A stretch of 64,000 nt of DNA from Paraconiothyrium sp. Pb-2020 (taxonomy: Eukaryota > Ascomycota > Dothideomycetes > Pleosporales > Didymosphaeriaceae). The stretch is from assembly GCA_022419385.1 (NCBI GenBank), contig JAJUBI010000003.1, forward strand, positions 4,402,001 to 4,466,000. The letters run 5' to 3'. Shown in pieces: positions 22,401-33,751 of this stretch (its first letter is position 1; each line of letters opens with the position of its first letter). A program made the translations under genes and the position numbers. The notes beneath the pieces are model-generated. The model had not been told where the DNA came from and did not search any database. It saw only the letters and a list, made by a program, of their open reading frames with translations.

Positions 22401-24135
22401 AGTAGGGGTGCGCTTGGTAACGGCCGACGATGTCGTCACTGCAAAAGCCGTGGCGGAGGACACTGGAATACTTTTTCCAGGTAGCGTTGTTATGGAAGGC
22501 TCGACTTTGCAACGGCTTACCCTGCGAGAACTAGACGAAGTGTTACCAAGACTCGTAGTGCTTGCACGAGCATCGTCCGCGGATAAACAAAAACTAGTTA
22601 TGCGCCTCAAGGAGTTGGGAGAGACAGTGGCTGTGACCGCGCATGGCCATACCGTCCACGATGTCTCGGCGCTGAAAGCAGCTAATGTCAGTTTCAGTCT
22701 CGAAAGCACCAGCACCGATGTTTCGAAGTCGGCTTCGGATGTTATACTACTTGAAGACGACTTTCAGAGCATAGTTGATACCATCTTCTGGGGCAGGGCA
22801 ATTGGCGATGGTGTGCGAAAATTCCTTCAGTTTCAGCTGACGATTGGACTGAGTGCAATCATACTGACATTCGTCTCTTCAGCAATTAGTTCTTCGCGAC
22901 AGTCAGTGATAAACAGCGTACAGCTCCTTTGGGTCAACCTAATCATGGATTTATTCTCCGTCCTCGCATTAGCCACCGATTCCCCGCTGACATCAGAACA
23001 TGACCGCATACCACCACCTCGTCGGAGAGCACTTGTCAACATGCATATGTGGAAGATGATCTTTGGGCAGGTCATGTTCCAGCTGGCTGTCACCCTGGTA
23101 TTGTACGCAACGGATCTCGGCATTCTCAATTATAACCAAGATCTCGCGAACAGAGACACGCTCGTATTCAATACATTTGTATGGATGCAGGTCTTCAATC
23201 AGATCAATTGCCGTCGACTTGACGACAAGATCTACGTTTTCGAGGGCCTTCGACACAATAAGTTTTTCATATTGGTCACTATTGTCATTGTTGGAATTCA
23301 GTTGCTGTTGATCTTCTTTGGGGGAAAGGCAATCAACACAGTAGACCTTGCTCCGGCGCAATGGGGCTGCTCACTCGTCATGGGAGCTGTGACCCTGCCT
23401 GTTGGCATGGTTATCCGGCTGGTGCCCAATGATTGGCTCATTCATCTGTTCAAATTCTTGCTTCCCGGCGTAAACAGATGGCTGGAAAGAAGAAAGCCTG
23501 GACCAGAAGCGGTGGTTTCCGACGATTACCAGTGGAATCAAAGTCTTTTGGACATCAAAGACGAGCTCGCGTTCATTAAAAAGCTCAAGGGGGGCCGGCT
23601 GCGCGGTATAGGAAAGCATTTTTGGAGTCCACACACTTTGTTTCCCGCGCGCAGGAGCAGGAGCCGGAGCCGGAGTAGCTCCAGACGGCGGAGTCCGTCC
23701 GCAGATGGTGAGGCATGGAGGAGGCGAAGTGGGTCGAGGCATGACTCCAGGCGCAATCGTGGTTCTGGCTCAGGCTACAACTCACGAGCAGCATCGGCGG
23801 ACGGCGAAGGGTGGAGGAGAAGTGGTTCGAGGGTACATTCCAGAGCAGGATCTTTCATCTCTGCAGTATCAGCTCCAGGAGTTTTGGCTGGCGGCGTGGC
23901 GATGAGTCCGGCAACGCAAATGGCCGGTATCGTTGCGGCAAGTATAGAAGGCTGGGAGCCAGTCAGCCGTACGGAAACTCCACTCAGTGGCACGAGAGGT
24001 GCTTTCGGTGCGGCGACCGTGATGGCCGGAATAGCTGCAGGAAGTGTAAGCGGCGGGGAACCGATTAGCCGCACCGGCTCACCAGTCAATCGCACAGCCA
24101 GTCCGGAGGAGATATCACCGAGAATTGAAGGGTAG
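19430..24135 (+). CDS. P2B-type Ca2+-ATPase homologue with degenerate catalytic motifs
   Basis: Three exons, 19430-20918, 21079-21723, 21794-24135 (introns 160 and 70 bp, both phase 1), encode 1491 residues. The architecture is that of a vacuolar/plasma-membrane calcium pump (PMC1/PMCA): family N-terminal block (FSPGQLGKLLNPKSP), actuator with intact TGES (about 445), ten hydrophobic segments, phosphorylation Asp (about 624), and M6 NLIMDLFSVLALATD. Several invariant residues differ. M4 reads PSGLP instead of PEGLP, and the P-site reads DKTGLLT instead of DKTGTLT. The KGA nucleotide-site Lys is replaced (VTGLARP), TGDN reads TADD, and the hinge TGDGxND reads TAHGHTVHD. The C-terminal tail has Ser-Arg runs and two copies of an SADGE.WRR unit, unusual for pumps. 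The ORF is long and intact, so selection seems to act. Transport activity is doubtful. A GTG codon at 19406 precedes the chosen ATG. Confidence 0.85.
23652..23860 (+). repeat. Coding repeats in the ATPase-like C-terminal tail
   Basis: An Arg-Ser dipeptide run (SRSRSRSSSRRR) is followed by two copies of a unit beginning SADGE and continuing WRR..GSR..SR. It lies after the last transmembrane helix, so it is a cytosolic tail that could be phosphorylated. Confidence 0.7.
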
Positions 24136-24952
24136 CATATGGCGTTGTCGCTTCGAACCCTGCAACCAAATTCTGGAAGTTTGTAAGGGTAGTCTATATG
24201 GAATGAGGGAGGTTCTGCTAATTCTTTCATGGAAGCTCTTGAGAATCGATGCCCTCAAGGATCCTTAAGGGATACATCAGTATCAGCACCACATGATATG
24301 GCTGTTTGTAAGTGTGTCCTTAGTTCAGCTCGCTAGATATTGAGCGAAATTCCCCAAGAGATACCCGCTCAGCAACATGTTGCAAGGAAAATTGTGAGCA
24401 CTCTCAACATGCTTCCAACTGGGTGCGTCCGCAAGTCCCCGAATCATTATGACCACTGACATCAATCGAGCTTTCCAACTTCCCTATCTGCATGATAACA
24501 CCGCGCGCCTTCTGGAATATGCAGTATGTTATATGACTTATATTCGCTATCTGTAACGCAGCGCTTATTCCTGGTGTCTACTTCTTGTTTCCTGAGCCTA
24601 AGAACGTTTGCGGGAAGAGCTGGACATTATATTTGCTGGCGTGCATCTTGAGAAGATCAGCCCGGTGAAGAAAGTTTAAAAGATACCGAAGTTAGGAGGG
24701 GGAGCGCTGGATATAGAAATAGTGAGGCGTATTGAAATTGTGGACCAGGCGAGGAGAAAGTGTGTGGGAAGTGCGTAAGAGTGGGGAAACGGAAAGTTAT
24801 GCCAAAGGGAAAGGATTGCTAACTCTCCACCATAGTGTACCTCCTAGTGTACTGATAGGCTGTCCGAAACTTTGCGAGTAATTTGCATTCTTTTTATCCT
24901 ACTTCGTTGGCGTCCTTCTTCAATCGATTATCCTGTCCTATGTTCATATGGG
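24136..24952. other. Convergent intergenic region, ATPase-like gene to HET gene
   Basis: 817 bp between two 3' ends. Rather AT-rich. Nothing recognisable beyond presumed 3' UTRs. Confidence 0.5.
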
Positions 24953-26698
24953 TCAATATGATTGAATATGAACGGTTAAGGCGGATTGAATTGGAACTCT
25001 GTTCACCCGACAAGACCATTCCAAAGTTACTAACTCACCCCGACCCTTTCGGCTCCAGCATTGAGCATCATCAGTAGTTTCCAAGAACAGCCATGGTGCT
25101 TTGTCCAATTCAGGGTCGAGGACTAGGAAGTCGCGCTTAGAATGTCTCCACGCAGCCCCACCGGGAAACGCACAGTCTCGATGTAATTTTGTGCTTTCCT
25201 TTTCTAAGTACTGTGCGCAATGTTCGTACGGTAGGTTCTTCCAGATCCGCGGGAATATCCACGTCCTATCGTTGAGCGTCCCAAAGTCGAGACCTAATCC
25301 GACGTTACGTCCAATGCCAGTGTTGTATAGTATGATGTCTTCCACCTTAGACTCATGTCTAGTAAGCAGGTCCACATGGACCATGTCAACCAAAGACGAG
25401 GCTGAAACATATGGTCGTTGTGCTGCACCGTCTTGAAATCCCATAGATGAACGCAGTTGCCGTCCTCCCGTTGGGTAACTGAGATGTATTGGAAGTTGAC
25501 CTGTTGTCAACAAAGATCTTGGCATAATCTTATTGTATGCGCTCCCGTCCGATCTCAGCCAAGGAGATATCCAAAGCTTCTTTGGTGAGGGTTGGAAGCT
25601 GTCCAAGCTTGGAAAATGGTAAATGCTACAATCACGCCAGGCGGAACGAAACCATCCTGTGGACCGTCCACCAGTTCTCTTTCTTCGCAATACCGCCACG
25701 AATGCGCTATCTTGGTCAGATAAACAAGCTAAAATAGCAAAGAAGAGACTTTTGAAATGCGGCATGGCGAAGATAGGAAGTTCGATATGAAGACCAATGT
25801 TTGTCATACTGTAGTCTAACTTGGCCTCTTCTAGGCCGAACATGTCGACGTACGTATTAAGCTCCATGCGACGATACGTGTGCCCAGATAGGAAGTCCTG
25901 TGGCGATGTACCCAGCATGTCCCCCATCGCTATGCGCCGATTCCAGGCGAAAATCGTATGATCGTAACTGCGCTGCATGATCTCGATTTGTAGCCTGCGG
26001 AAAGCTGGTGCGCGGCCTTCTCCGTAAAGTGGTGGCATATGTACATCGAAAATGCCCATCAGTGAATAGACTTCGTCCTCTCCTCTTGTCGCCTCACGCC
26101 AAGCGGCCCAATACATCTTCTCAGTTATACCGAAATTGCTCAAGCATTGAGGATCCAAAAGAACCTCTCGAGGTACGTGTGATGCTTCACCAAGGATATC
26201 ACAAAGCGACTTCTTGGTACCCAGAGCTTTCCAGCCTTCTGAGTATAGGTATACCTCTGTTGGTGCGATCAATTCTTGGAGGGTCCATGCTCGTGTGAAA
26301 CAGATGCTGGCTCCGATGCTTTCCTGCGTCGGATAGTCATCAACATCGTCTAGGTACGTAAAACAGGTGTCAGACTTCTCATAGAACTGATACATTGAGT
26401 TGATAGCCTCGGACAGCTCTGCGCTAGAAGTCTTGTCGATGCAGCAGGTATCGTTCCACACGTAACTTAGGCCCTATCGCAACGCGACACGACAGCAAGA
26501 TTCGAGTTTGTCTCAGCCTTTCTTACTTCGAGCAGTGGATTGATCCTCCTTGGTGATGTCCGCGAATAGGACCTCCTCTTCACGCCAGCGGTGGGAGAGG
26601 ATCACGTAGGGCGGGATGTCGGCACCTAATCTTTCGCAGAGTGAGATATTTAAAGGTTTACCGCTCAACGGGTCTCCTGCAACATGCAAGAGCCGCAT
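24953..26698 (-). pseudogene. HET-domain (heterokaryon incompatibility) protein with two in-frame stops
   Basis: Read in one frame from the ATG at 26698 to the stop at 24953-24955, this gives a complete HET protein of about 580 codons. Landmarks are MRLLHV, PPYVILSHRWREEEVLF, YVWNDTCCIDKTSSAELSEAINSM, CFTRAWTLQELIAP and RGEDEVYSLMGIFDV. The frame is interrupted only by TGA at 26513-26515 and TAG at 26474-26476. Translation between them still reads as HET sequence (DKLESCCRVALR). A 61-bp GT-AG intron (gtaaga to ctaag) would remove both stops but breaks the frame. Both stops can arise from one C-to-T transition. HET proteins trigger cell death on fusion of incompatible mycelia, and inactive alleles are common in fungi. 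The C-terminal region is not recognised. Confidence 0.8.
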
Positions 26699-27284
26699 AT
26701 TGTGTCTGAAGCGATGATATGATCAGATCCAGCACTAAGACTGGGTGCCTTGTGTCAACTTCCGTCGTTATAGCCTGAGAGGCTGTGCATCGCGCATCTC
26801 GTGAAAGCACGCAGGATTCGCAGGGAGAAACTCTGCGTTTCTGAGTAAGAGGGACTATGGTCTAAACAGGCAAGTAGAATATAGGTCAGTGAAGAGGATG
26901 GCGTGAGGAAGGATGTGAAGCGGGATATTAGAGGAAGGCTGGGTAAAGGCTGAAGGGTGAAGTCCTTTCCCAAAACGGTCAAGCTTCGCGCGACAATGCT
27001 GGGCGCCTCACGGGCAACTGATTTGCATTGACAAGATCAAGCTTTTACAAATCTTCAGCCGTAACGCGGAAGCCTACGATATCGAGCAGACGTACAGCAA
27101 CCACAACTTCCGGTGAGCGGACTGGGTTCGGGTCCAAGCCTGTGGAACAGAACCTACATTAGCTCCTACGCAGTACGCCTTGCTAGGCTCCAGCTTTTAC
27201 AACAACGCCGCATCAGCAGGTGCTGCCGAAAACAACTCCAGCTGTTTCCACTGCCCTTTTATCATATCAAGACAGAGCATCACT
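26699..27284. other. Divergent intergenic region, HET gene to DUF7730-like gene
   Basis: Promoter region for both neighbours. A frame upstream of the downstream ATG (from 27180) begins at TTG, not ATG, and is treated as leader. Confidence 0.5.
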
Positions 27285-28426
27285 ATGCCCGAAAAGAGAT
27301 CGACCCTCAAATCCGTATCGGACACATGGCAACTCTTTTGCTGGCACCACCCGTGGGCGAAGTCCGTCAGCAGAGCATGTTTTTACACGTTGTGCTGCCC
27401 CTTGGCCTGTTGTTACTGTTGCTTGTCGATGCCCTCCAAGCTCATGCCCAGATGTGGCAACTACAGGATGGGGAAGCGCGACCGCGAAAGGTCAAAAATG
27501 TTCGCATTGCAAATTGAAAAGCGCCAGCGCCAGCATGAGAGGCGCCATTCGCTCACTGAAAAGCGCACCGAAACTTCGAAGGTGGGCGGTTTCTTGAAGA
27601 GGCGAGGGAGATGGCTCGATCAAGAAAGCTCTGCATTCTTTTCGAAACTACCGGCTGAGCTGAGAATGAGAATATACGAACTAGTGCTCAACGGCGATAA
27701 CTTTTTGCACCTTATTCCGAATTATCAGGAGGGGAAGTTCGGAATCAACACATCTTTCCTTGGACGAAATGCCGATCTTTTCGCCGACGTGGAAGAAGAT
27801 ACTCCACGGGCGGTAGCAAACGGGAACCATTACGAAAATCTCGATATCATGTCTCGACTCAAACACTATTCTACTGTGCGAAGATTGAAATCTACACCTT
27901 CCTTACTATCTCTTCTCCTAACCTGTCGCCGCGTGTGAGTACAACCCATCTATATCTATTTGGCTAATGCACTAATATCCACAGCTACGCGGAGGCTATA
28001 CCTCTGTTATACTCGGGCAATACCTTTGTCACTTCCCTTGGAGGCAACCTGTATAACTTCGCCCGGTCCTTACCGAACATCCATCTCAACCGCATCACCT
28101 CCTTGGTGCTCTACACGCCAGTCCCCGGTTGGCACATGATCGACAGCATTTCCCTTAAGTTCAGAAACCTTAAAAGCTGCCACATCATAGTCCTGGATAA
28201 GTTTTGTGGGCACAGTACTCACGACAGTGATGACTTTGAGTTCCTCCAGAAGGAGGTGCGATCCTCATTGGAAGGCCATCCAGCTAAGGACATTTTCGTA
28301 ATAGACATATGGTCCGCAGTTGAAGCATACCTGGACAATGACGGGAGGAGAAGGGGCTGGGTGCTCACCCGGAGATGGGATCTGAAGGTTGAGAGCACAG
28401 GAAAACATGCAGAATATCTGGCTTGA
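27285..28426 (+). CDS. DUF7730/F-box-like fungal protein with Cys-rich N-terminus
   Basis: Two exons, 27285-27934 and 27985-28426 (50-bp intron, phase 2), encode 363 residues. The body starts with FFSKLPAELRMRIYELVLNG, an F-box-like first helix. It continues to LLLTCRRV joined to YAEAIPLLYSGNTF across the intron, a pairing typical of the large Pezizomycotina family labelled DUF7730 (2EXR-like). The N-terminal 60 residues hold a dense Cys patch (FYTLCCPLACCYCC), a possible palmitoylation or membrane-association segment, followed by a basic Arg/Lys stretch. Biochemical function is unknown in the family. The ATG at 27285 is the first true ATG of the frame. Confidence 0.75.
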
Positions 28427-28580
28427 CGAACAGGAGGTGGGCTGCAAGTATCAAAATTGCTAGTGGAGAAGTAGTATCGAGGTTTCCGATGCGATCGACA
28501 TCACGACAGTCTGCCTGTAATTTTGCAGCATGCAGTGAGCGGAATATCAGCAGGTTCAACTCCGGCGGTCTATTGTTATT

Positions 28581-29561
28581 TCATCTCAGTTCCCCATTAT
28601 CAACCTCTTTCTCCACAACATGCACACCTACTTCCTCCCCTTTCTCTTGGGCCACCGACTCTCTCCATAACTTCCCTTTCCTCCCATCCGGTCCCCTCCT
28701 CAAGAAGTTCGCCTCCCCGATAGGCTTAAATCCAAACCGCATATACACATTCCTCGCCGTGGGCGCACTCTCCAGATACATCGGCTGACCTCCCTTCTGA
28801 TCCGCCTGTCCAATTGCCCAGTTCATCAGCTTAGTAGCTATACCCCTGCCCTGGAACTCCGGCAGCGTCATCAACGGCGCGAGAAACCAATGGGGTTCAT
28901 CGCCTAAAACATCAGCGCGGATCTTGTCGTTGCCGCCGATCTGTTTTTCCCACGCTTCAAGATCGATGCCCCGCCACATCTCCTCGATATCAGCGTCAGA
29001 CCAGCCCATCATCTCCTGAAAGCCAAAAAACTCTGTAGCAGTGCGTCGCCAGACGTTGTGGATGGGCATGCCTTCATCCCATCTCATTAGCTCGTTTCAC
29101 TTCAGTTCGCTCCGATCCGAGGGGGACTTACCAGGTAACATCCACCCCGCAACCCCTACCATCTGCCCCGTAGGCTTATACACGGCCTTGATGTACTTCA
29201 TCTCTGGCAGATGGAAAGACGGACTCAGTCGCATGGCCAGACGCTTTGCGCGCGTTGCCTGATCGGCGTCGCGGAGGGCGGGGGGTTCCATCTTGTCCCA
29301 AAAGGAGTCGGGGAAGCAAGTATATAGACCCTCTGCCTGGTCGATTGTTAGAGGTGTAGGAGAGAAGGGAAGGAAAGGGGATGTGAACGCAGGGGGACGT
29401 ACGACTGCGAGCGCATCGTCGACAGTGCAGATCTCGACTTGAATCTCATCATCTTTGATACGGTTTTGTTCTTCCACGGGCAGGGTGTGCTTGGAAACAC
29501 GGGGCGCTACGTCTGACTTTGGTTTGGGGATTTTAATGAGTGTCTCCTGGTGGTCGGCCAT
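28581..29561 (-). CDS. GNAT-family N-acetyltransferase
   Basis: Two exons on the minus strand, 29561-29132 and 29071-28581 (60-bp intron). The phase-1 join gives GWMLPG then MPIHNVW; total 306 residues. The acetyl-CoA site is clear: LAPLMTLPEFQGRGIATKLMNWAI carries the Q-x-x-G-x-G/A loop (motif A). It is followed by the YLESAPTARNVYMRFGFKPIG C-terminal GNAT motif. The protein resembles fungal GNATs acting on small molecules or unknown substrates; the substrate cannot be inferred. The start is the ATG at 29561; an upstream in-frame start at 29612 is GTG. The gene converges with the DUF7730-like gene, 154 bp between stops. Confidence 0.85.
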
Positions 29562-30329
29562 GATGCCTGTTATCTGCTTTCCTTCTGGGTGTTGATTGTT
29601 TCGACCTGTCACTGGTATGGTCGTATATCGAGAGCCTGTTTTAGGTGCCTGAGTCGAAATGGGTCATGAAGCGCTATGCTGGTTGGCGGACAATTGGCGG
29701 AGCTCTCGGGCGCCCGCGCAAGTTTGAATGGTTACACGAAGAATGGAGATGTAGCGGAGGCACACCAAGTCACCCGTGGATGTGGAGGGATTCACTACCC
29801 CGCCATGCATAACGCTAGGATCCTGCAGTAGGAATTATGGTATGAATCCGCGAGTAGAGCGGAGACCTGCGTAGTGGGGGCGGAGATAGGTGGGGTACAG
29901 GAATGGCCGGACAAGCCCCGATTTGACACTACCCCACAAGCATAACTTTGAGTACTTATCAGTGCTCTTAGTAGGGGACGAAAGTAGAGGCTTAGCGTTC
30001 TTATCCATTGATTCAAAGTATCCTATGATAATAGCGTTTATCATTGCGTTGCATCAAGCCAAGTTGTAGCGCATATTCCATATGGATTGGGGTCCCTGTA
30101 AAGATGGTGGGGTTAGTCTAAGATCACGGCATGCCGGACAGCTGTCAGTATCGTATATCTGCTTACTGGAGAGCTTCCTAATATTCTCAAACCCTCTATC
30201 GTTGCCGTATATCATAGGTACAAGCCAATTGTTCTACGTGCCCCTCACATAGCAGGACAATCACAGGAACGCAAGCCCACACATCAAACACTTCATTGCT
30301 TTTGTTTCGTTACATGTTGGGAAGACTCG
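29562..30329. other. Intergenic region, GNAT to MAP1 3' end
   Basis: GNAT promoter plus MAP1 3' UTR. Only short ORFs; no RNA gene or repeat identified. Confidence 0.5.
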
Positions 30330-31692
30330 CTATGCTGATGCAGTTACCTGACCATTCGATGCCTCAATCCGCGCTACAGGGCCTCCTGGGGAGTCTGGCA
30401 ATCTTGCAGTAAGGATTTCTACGCCATCCTCTGTTACCAGCAATGTGTGCTCTGCATTATACGTCAGTAACGCAGCCATACAGTATTCTCTAAGTTGGCT
30501 TACCGAACTGGGCAGTCCTGGTCCCATCTGCCGTAACACTCGTCCAGTCGTCCGGCCATGTCTTATCCCTGTGCGTACCCAAGCTGATCATAGGCTCGAT
30601 GGTGAAGCACATGCCCGGCTTCGCTTCTCCAACAGCCTTGTTTTTAGCGTAATGTGGAACATTTGGTGCGCAGTGGAACAGCTGGTTAATACCGTGCCCG
30701 CAGTATGTTTTGATGACACTGCAGTTTTGAGACTTTGCGTGTTTCTCGATGACATTTCCAGGGTCGCGGGAGAGCATGCCTGGCTTGACTAGCTCGATAG
30801 ACTTGTCCAAGCATTCTCGTGATGTCTCGACTATGCGGATGGCGTCTGGGTCTGCGAGTGCCTTCTCGCCGATATAATATGTCTCGTTAAGGTCACCGTG
30901 GAAGCCGCCGTGGTAGAGAGTCACGTCGATGTTGAGAATATCGCCGTCTTGAAGGACGCGCTGGTCGGGAATGCCGTGGCAGATGACTTCGTTAGGCGAC
31001 GTGCACACTGACTTGGGGAAATGGCAGTAGTTCAGTGGTGAGGGGTACGACTACACGAAGTCAGCATCACCACTATTCGCTATCTTCATGAACCTACATT
31101 TCGCTCTAAGCAAGCCTTGTGCACGACCTCATCAATGTAGTCGGTTGTCACACCAGGCCTTGCCTCTCTAGCAGCAATATCCAGGACCTCGCGCGCAAGC
31201 CTGCACACCTTGCGCATGCCCTCAATCTCCTTTGCATTCAGCACAGCGATCTTGTTCCTGCCAACAAACTTCTGTTCTGAGCGAGGTATACCATCTTTTG
31301 CGTAGTCCGGCAGCTGCACGCTTGCAGGAACCTTCCTCCGCTCGGACAGCGGGTACACAGGTCTCAGTGTTCCGGTATACGGGTATGCTGGGAAGGGGTT
31401 GAAGGTGCCGGTGGCTGGATCGGGGTAAGAAACGACTTTGGGAGTAAAGATATTGGAGAGAATAGTACTTTGTGACTTGTGCGACTTTTTGTGATCAGCC
31501 TGCGGGAGTTAGTAGGGCAGTCTGGCGCTTGGAGTGGATCTTACTATGTACCCAGTTGCGCTTGAAGCAGTCTTGCGAGCAGAAATAGCTCTCTTTGCCC
31601 AGCTTCTGGCAGTTTGGACATTGCAGCTGGCTCGCGTCGTTGTCGCAGTCTTTGCCAGAGCACTTGCGCGCGGCGGGCGCGTCTCCAGCCAT
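30330..31692 (-). CDS. MAP1: Methionine aminopeptidase 1 with zinc-finger N-terminus
   Basis: Four exons on the minus strand: 31692-31552, 31499-31098, 31050-30504, 30451-30330, encoding 403 residues; all phases agree. The N-terminal finger (CSGKDC, LQCPNC, YFCSQDCFKRNW, HKKSH) is the ribosome-associated zf-C6H2/MYND-like domain of MetAP1. The pita-bread catalytic domain shows the dinuclear metal ligands in order: Asp in LNIDVT (223), Asp in HGDLNE (234), His in CGHGIN (300), Glu in FTIEPM (333) and Glu in AQFEHT (364). The catalytic His is in QLFH (307). It removes initiator methionine co-translationally in the cytosol. An ATG 90 bp upstream in frame (31782) is possible, but MAGDAP starts the conserved region. 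Divergent from the KMO gene. Confidence 0.95.
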
Positions 31693-32185
31693 TGCGTTAG
31701 TGGGGGTGTGCAAAGTATGGGAACGGGTTGGGTATGTATTCGGGCACGAACAAAGAGAGAATGTAAGAGCAGAGGCGCGCAAAGTATCTTGTTATTGTTC
31801 TGCAAGACCCTGGGCTGTTTGCCTCAAAAAAGCTGCCAACGCCGCACGCCGCTTCGAACCCTCGGAATTCCTTGGTGGGTCCGCCTCGAACGCCGCTGCC
31901 GATCTCTTCGCTTAGGTAATCGTGCATGTCCACCTCGTACTGTGCTCGTGCGTGCTTTCCTTTTTGGTGCTATTGTGCATGCTAACGTGACTTATCTCTT
32001 TTCTTTTCCTCGGTCATTTCTGTTGCTTCATTCCTGCTTCATGTGCATGAATCCGTAATCCAGGCTGACTTCGGCCGCGGACTTCCACCACTGTACCACT
32101 AATCCAGCGAACGACTTTTCGCCGATTTCCTATCGGGCTGTACATACCTTTCTTTCCTAACCGTTGTTCGCGGACCTGATTGAAC
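31693..32185. promoter_or_regulatory. Divergent promoter region of MAP1 and KMO
   Basis: 493 bp between two start codons. No clear TATA box. The KMO-side leader is pyrimidine-rich (TTTTCTTTTCCTCGG around 32000). ORFs here are shadows. Confidence 0.55.
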
Positions 32186-33751
32186 ATGCCTGAGAAGGTC
32201 ATCGTGGTGGGAGCAGGTCCTGTGGGCTCGCTCGCAGCTCTGTATGCTGCTGTTCGAGGTCATGATGTTGAGATTTATGAGCTACGCCCAGGTAGGCTTG
32301 CCACATGTACTAATGCATATCTACTGTATACTAAGTCAACCAGATCTTCGGGACCCTACTACAACACCTCTGAATTTCACTAAATCGATCAATCTTGCAT
32401 TGTCCGAGCGAGGAATCAATGCCCTACAGAAGACCGGTCTTCCCGACCTGGCCGATGCAGTGCTTGTCGAGACATTTCCTATGCATGGCAGAATGATCCA
32501 CCTCGAACAGAAGGGCGAACATCTTCAAATACCTCAAATTTATGACCCAAGGGGAAAAGTATGTTGACGGCTACTATTCCATTATTGCACCATGACTAAA
32601 GTCTACAGAACCTCCTCGCTCTCGACCGAGCAGGCCTCAACAAGACGCTTTTGGACCATTTGGAGTCAATGCCCAATGTCAAGTTTTTCTTCAACCATAA
32701 GCTTCTGTCTGTCGACTTCAAGAAGCAGATCGCCTGGTTCGACAAGCACAATAAGTCTGAAGCACCAGAAGAGCGAGGTACCGAGATCGAAATCAAATTT
32801 GACTTCATGATTGGTGCTGATGGTGCACACTCCGCCGTCCGCTACCACCTCATGAAGTTCGTACCGATGTCCTATCAGCAAGAATATATCGACAAGCTAT
32901 GGTGTCAATTCGACATACCATCCACATCCACCGGCGATTTCCGCCTACCGCCTAACTACCTGCACATCTGGCCGCAGGATGAGTCCATGTTCATCGCGCT
33001 CCCCAATCTCGATAAGACGTTCACAGCGACGCTCTTCCTTACGCGGACCGGCTTCGAAGAGCTTGACCGCTCAGGGAAAGTAATCGACTACTTTAACACC
33101 AACTTCCCCTCCGTGGTTCCGGACCTGATCACCGCGGAGGACCTGCGGAAACAATATAGGGAGAACGCCCATCTCCCTCTCATCTCGATAAAATGCGGTC
33201 CTTACCACTACAATACCACAGGTGTTATCATCGGCGATGCCGCACACGCCATGGTTCCGTTTTACGGACAAGGCATGAACGCGGGGCTTGAGGATGTCCA
33301 CGCACTCTTCCAGCTCCTTGACAGATACCCGTCTGACCGCGCGACAGCCTTGTCACAGTATTCAACGGAGAGGACACAAGACGCACATACTATCAACGAC
33401 CTCGCCCTGGGAAACTATAAGGAGATGGCTACGGATGTCAAGAGCAGGGTTTATCTGTTGCGTAAGTGGGTAGAGGAGAAGTTGGATCTGTGGGCGCCCG
33501 GACTGGGTTGGGCGACGCAATACACACGGGTAACGTTCAGTAACATGCGGTACTCTGAAGTACAGCGTCGAGCACGGTGGCAAGCAACCGTGTTCAATGG
33601 TATATTGGGATTCGGACTGGCAGCTAGCATCGGAGCGACGCTGTGGTGGTCGAGAGCTGGCGGTGTGCAGAAGGTCAAGAGAAGCATACTGCTCTCGATA
33701 TGCTGGGCGGCACAACGGATAGCAGGACCACCTGCACAGGCGAGACGATGA
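32186..33751 (+). CDS. bna4: Kynurenine 3-monooxygenase
   Basis: Three exons, 32186-32291, 32344-32558, 32609-33751, encode 487 residues. FAD-binding motif GAGPVG lies at residues 9-14. The substrate and dinucleotide motifs are INLALSERGINAL, IGADGAHSAVR (DG motif) and GDAAHAMVPFYGQGMNAGLED (GD motif). A C-terminal hydrophobic helix (FGLAASIGATLWW) is the expected mitochondrial outer-membrane anchor. The enzyme hydroxylates L-kynurenine to 3-hydroxykynurenine using NADPH and O2 in the tryptophan-to-NAD+ pathway. Intron 1 separates the ELRP and DLRDP parts of the conserved N-terminus, and the join is phase 1. No other kynurenine-pathway gene is in the window. Confidence 0.95.

Noticed and set aside
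26465..26525. 61-bp intron removing both stops in the HET gene
   Set aside because: Donor and acceptor exist but leave a phase mismatch, and the removed stretch translates to conserved HET sequence.
27113..27517. Alternative-frame ORF over the 5' part of the DUF7730-like gene
   Set aside because: Overlaps the supported frame, and the C-terminal half has no domain; a frame-shadow of the same exon.
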